From assembly GCA_025331445.1 (NCBI GenBank), contig JAIWNE010000003.1, positions 744,001-808,000 on the forward strand: a stretch of 64,000 nt of DNA. Reading direction: 5' to 3'. Below, in pieces: positions 63,191-64,000 of this stretch. The notes under the pieces were generated by a model. The model saw only the letters and a program-made list of their open reading frames with translations, had not been told where the DNA came from and made no database searches. Origin of the DNA: Blakeslea trispora (taxonomy: Eukaryota > Mucoromycota > Mucoromycetes > Mucorales > Choanephoraceae). Both the position numbers and the translations under genes were made by a program. Position 1 is the first letter of the stretch. Each line of letters starts with the position of its first letter.

Positions 63191-64000
63191 TTAATGCGAT
63201 GAGGAGGATAATAAGGATTCTATAGTTTTTAGTTTGTTCTTTAGATTATGGTCTGGCTTGACCTCATCCTTCACCATGTCTATTTTGATAACTTCTTTTG
63301 CTAGGTGAGGTGCATTTCGAATCATGAGATTGTCTACAAGCTTGGTATATAGGCTAAGGTTCGGCTTAGCACCGAGATCAGTTTTCATTTTAGCAATGTA
63401 TCTTCGAGCTTTAGAAAGCTTCGGCTTCTTGGCTAGTGCTTCTATTAGTTTTTCATACACCCTTTGAGGAGGCTTCAGGCCACGCGCATCCATATCCTTG
63501 ATCAGTTTCTCTACCATGCTTGTATAGTTTGATTCACCTGCCATGAAATCCAACAAGATCTGATAAGTGAGCCCATCGCGTGCTATAGGCTTCCCCTCCT
63601 GAGATGGAAATAGAGCACCACGGTTGTTTCGACAGATGATGTCGACCACACGTCGAATATCTGTGCGTTTGAGATGATAGGTCAGGGCGATATTGTTGAT
63701 AAACACTTGCTCTGAATGTGAGACAGCATTTTCTAAAAGTTTTGAGAACAGATTGTTTTGCATTTCACTGTTATCTTCATAAAAATCTAGCATAGTACGT
63801 AAGGTGGTTTCGTCAGGCGATACATCCACTAGTTTCATATGTGAGAGAATTTCAAAAATCTTGTCTTGATTAGCTATGCCTCCTTCGTCCATCATGGTGA
63901 TGCGCATGAGCAAGTTGAAGTCAACCACATCAGGACCATCTGTATAAGTTGCGATTTTTTGAAATGCAGCTTTGGCAGCTGGAATGTCGCCTCGATGCAA
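63191..64000 (-). CDS. Pentatricopeptide-repeat (PPR) protein, C-terminal part
   Basis: The frame is open from the right edge of the window to a stop at 63191, 269 codons, so the gene is truncated at its 5' end. Helix pairs with PPR character are visible: VDFNLLMRITMMDEGG, EILSHMKLVDVSPDETTLRTM, LTYQILLDFMAGE, KDMDARGLKPPQRVYEKLI and YIAKMKTDLGAKPNLSLYTKLV. The GxxPxxxxYxxLI pattern is the hallmark of the repeat. Such proteins bind organellar RNA; in fungi they usually act in mitochondria. The targeting end is outside the window. Confidence 0.75.
   Translation of the reverse strand: MHRGDIPAAKAAFQKIATYTDGPDVVDFNLLMRITMMDEGGIANQDKIFEILSHMKLVDVSPDETTLRTMLDFYEDNSEMQNNLFSKLLENAVSHSEQVFINNIALTYHLKRTDIRRVVDIICRNNRGALFPSQEGKPIARDGLTYQILLDFMAGESNYTSMVEKLIKDMDARGLKPPQRVYEKLIEALAKKPKLSKARRYIAKMKTDLGAKPNLSLYTKLVDNLMIRNAPHLAKEVIKIDMVKDEVKPDHNLKNKLKTIESLLSSSSH

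Overview
The window reads as nuclear DNA of an early-diverging filamentous fungus, most likely Mucoromycota (Mucorales); I cannot fix the genus. Reasons: AT-rich DNA with many homopolymer runs; genes split by short introns (about 40-100 nt, GT..AG with pyrimidine-rich 3' ends); standard code; compact intergenic spaces; housekeeping genes of fungal type (fused GARS-AIRS purine enzyme, Bem1-type polarity scaffold, NOT3/5, eRF3, Rab4); and repeat families of a kind common in Mucorales (degenerate LINE, Mutator-like and Helitron elements). No bacterial-style operon, Shine-Dalgarno context, CRISPR array, rRNA or convincing tRNA was found. All exon joins were built by hand from splice signals, reading phase and family conservation; most phases close exactly.

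Left flank (1-6 kb): accessory DNA. A 71-bp near-perfect inverted repeat (449-622), a three-exon lineage-type hypothetical gene with a KEGQD/KEEQD low-complexity stretch (789-2550), an exact 219-bp duplication that folds like a small RNA (3051-3524), a decayed LINE reverse transcriptase (4362-4985) and a small gene whose intron is almost pure poly(A).

Core (6.7-51.5 kb): a dense, mostly intact gene block. In order: mitochondrial-type HemK/PrmC glutamine methyltransferase; three-KH RNA-binding protein; MYND-finger protein; ketohexokinase-like PfkB kinase, divergent from a TCP11-family gene; a coiled-coil, tail-anchored protein with a CC1-box (candidate dynein adaptor); RECQ1-like helicase; Bem1/Scd2 scaffold; secreted subtilase; GARS-AIRS; amino-acid permease; Rab4; mitochondrial L7/L12; NOT3/5; eRF3; an M49-like zinc hydrolase; a PQxSE-repeat protein; a CAMK-like kinase; and an oxodicarboxylate-type mitochondrial carrier. 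NOT3/5 and eRF3 (with a PAM2-like motif) are head to head, which places two factors that couple translation termination to poly(A) metabolism on one 0.6-kb intergenic region.

Right flank (52-62 kb): a second accessory island. A broken Mutator-like transposase with an OTU-like tail, four exact tandem copies of a 263-bp unit, a possible LINE tail, an intact nine-exon lineage-specific gene with a PD-(D/E)XK-like core, a broken Helitron PIF1-helicase/endonuclease gene and a second copy of a small inverted-repeat element also found at 11.8 kb. The window ends with a signal-peptide protein and a truncated PPR gene.
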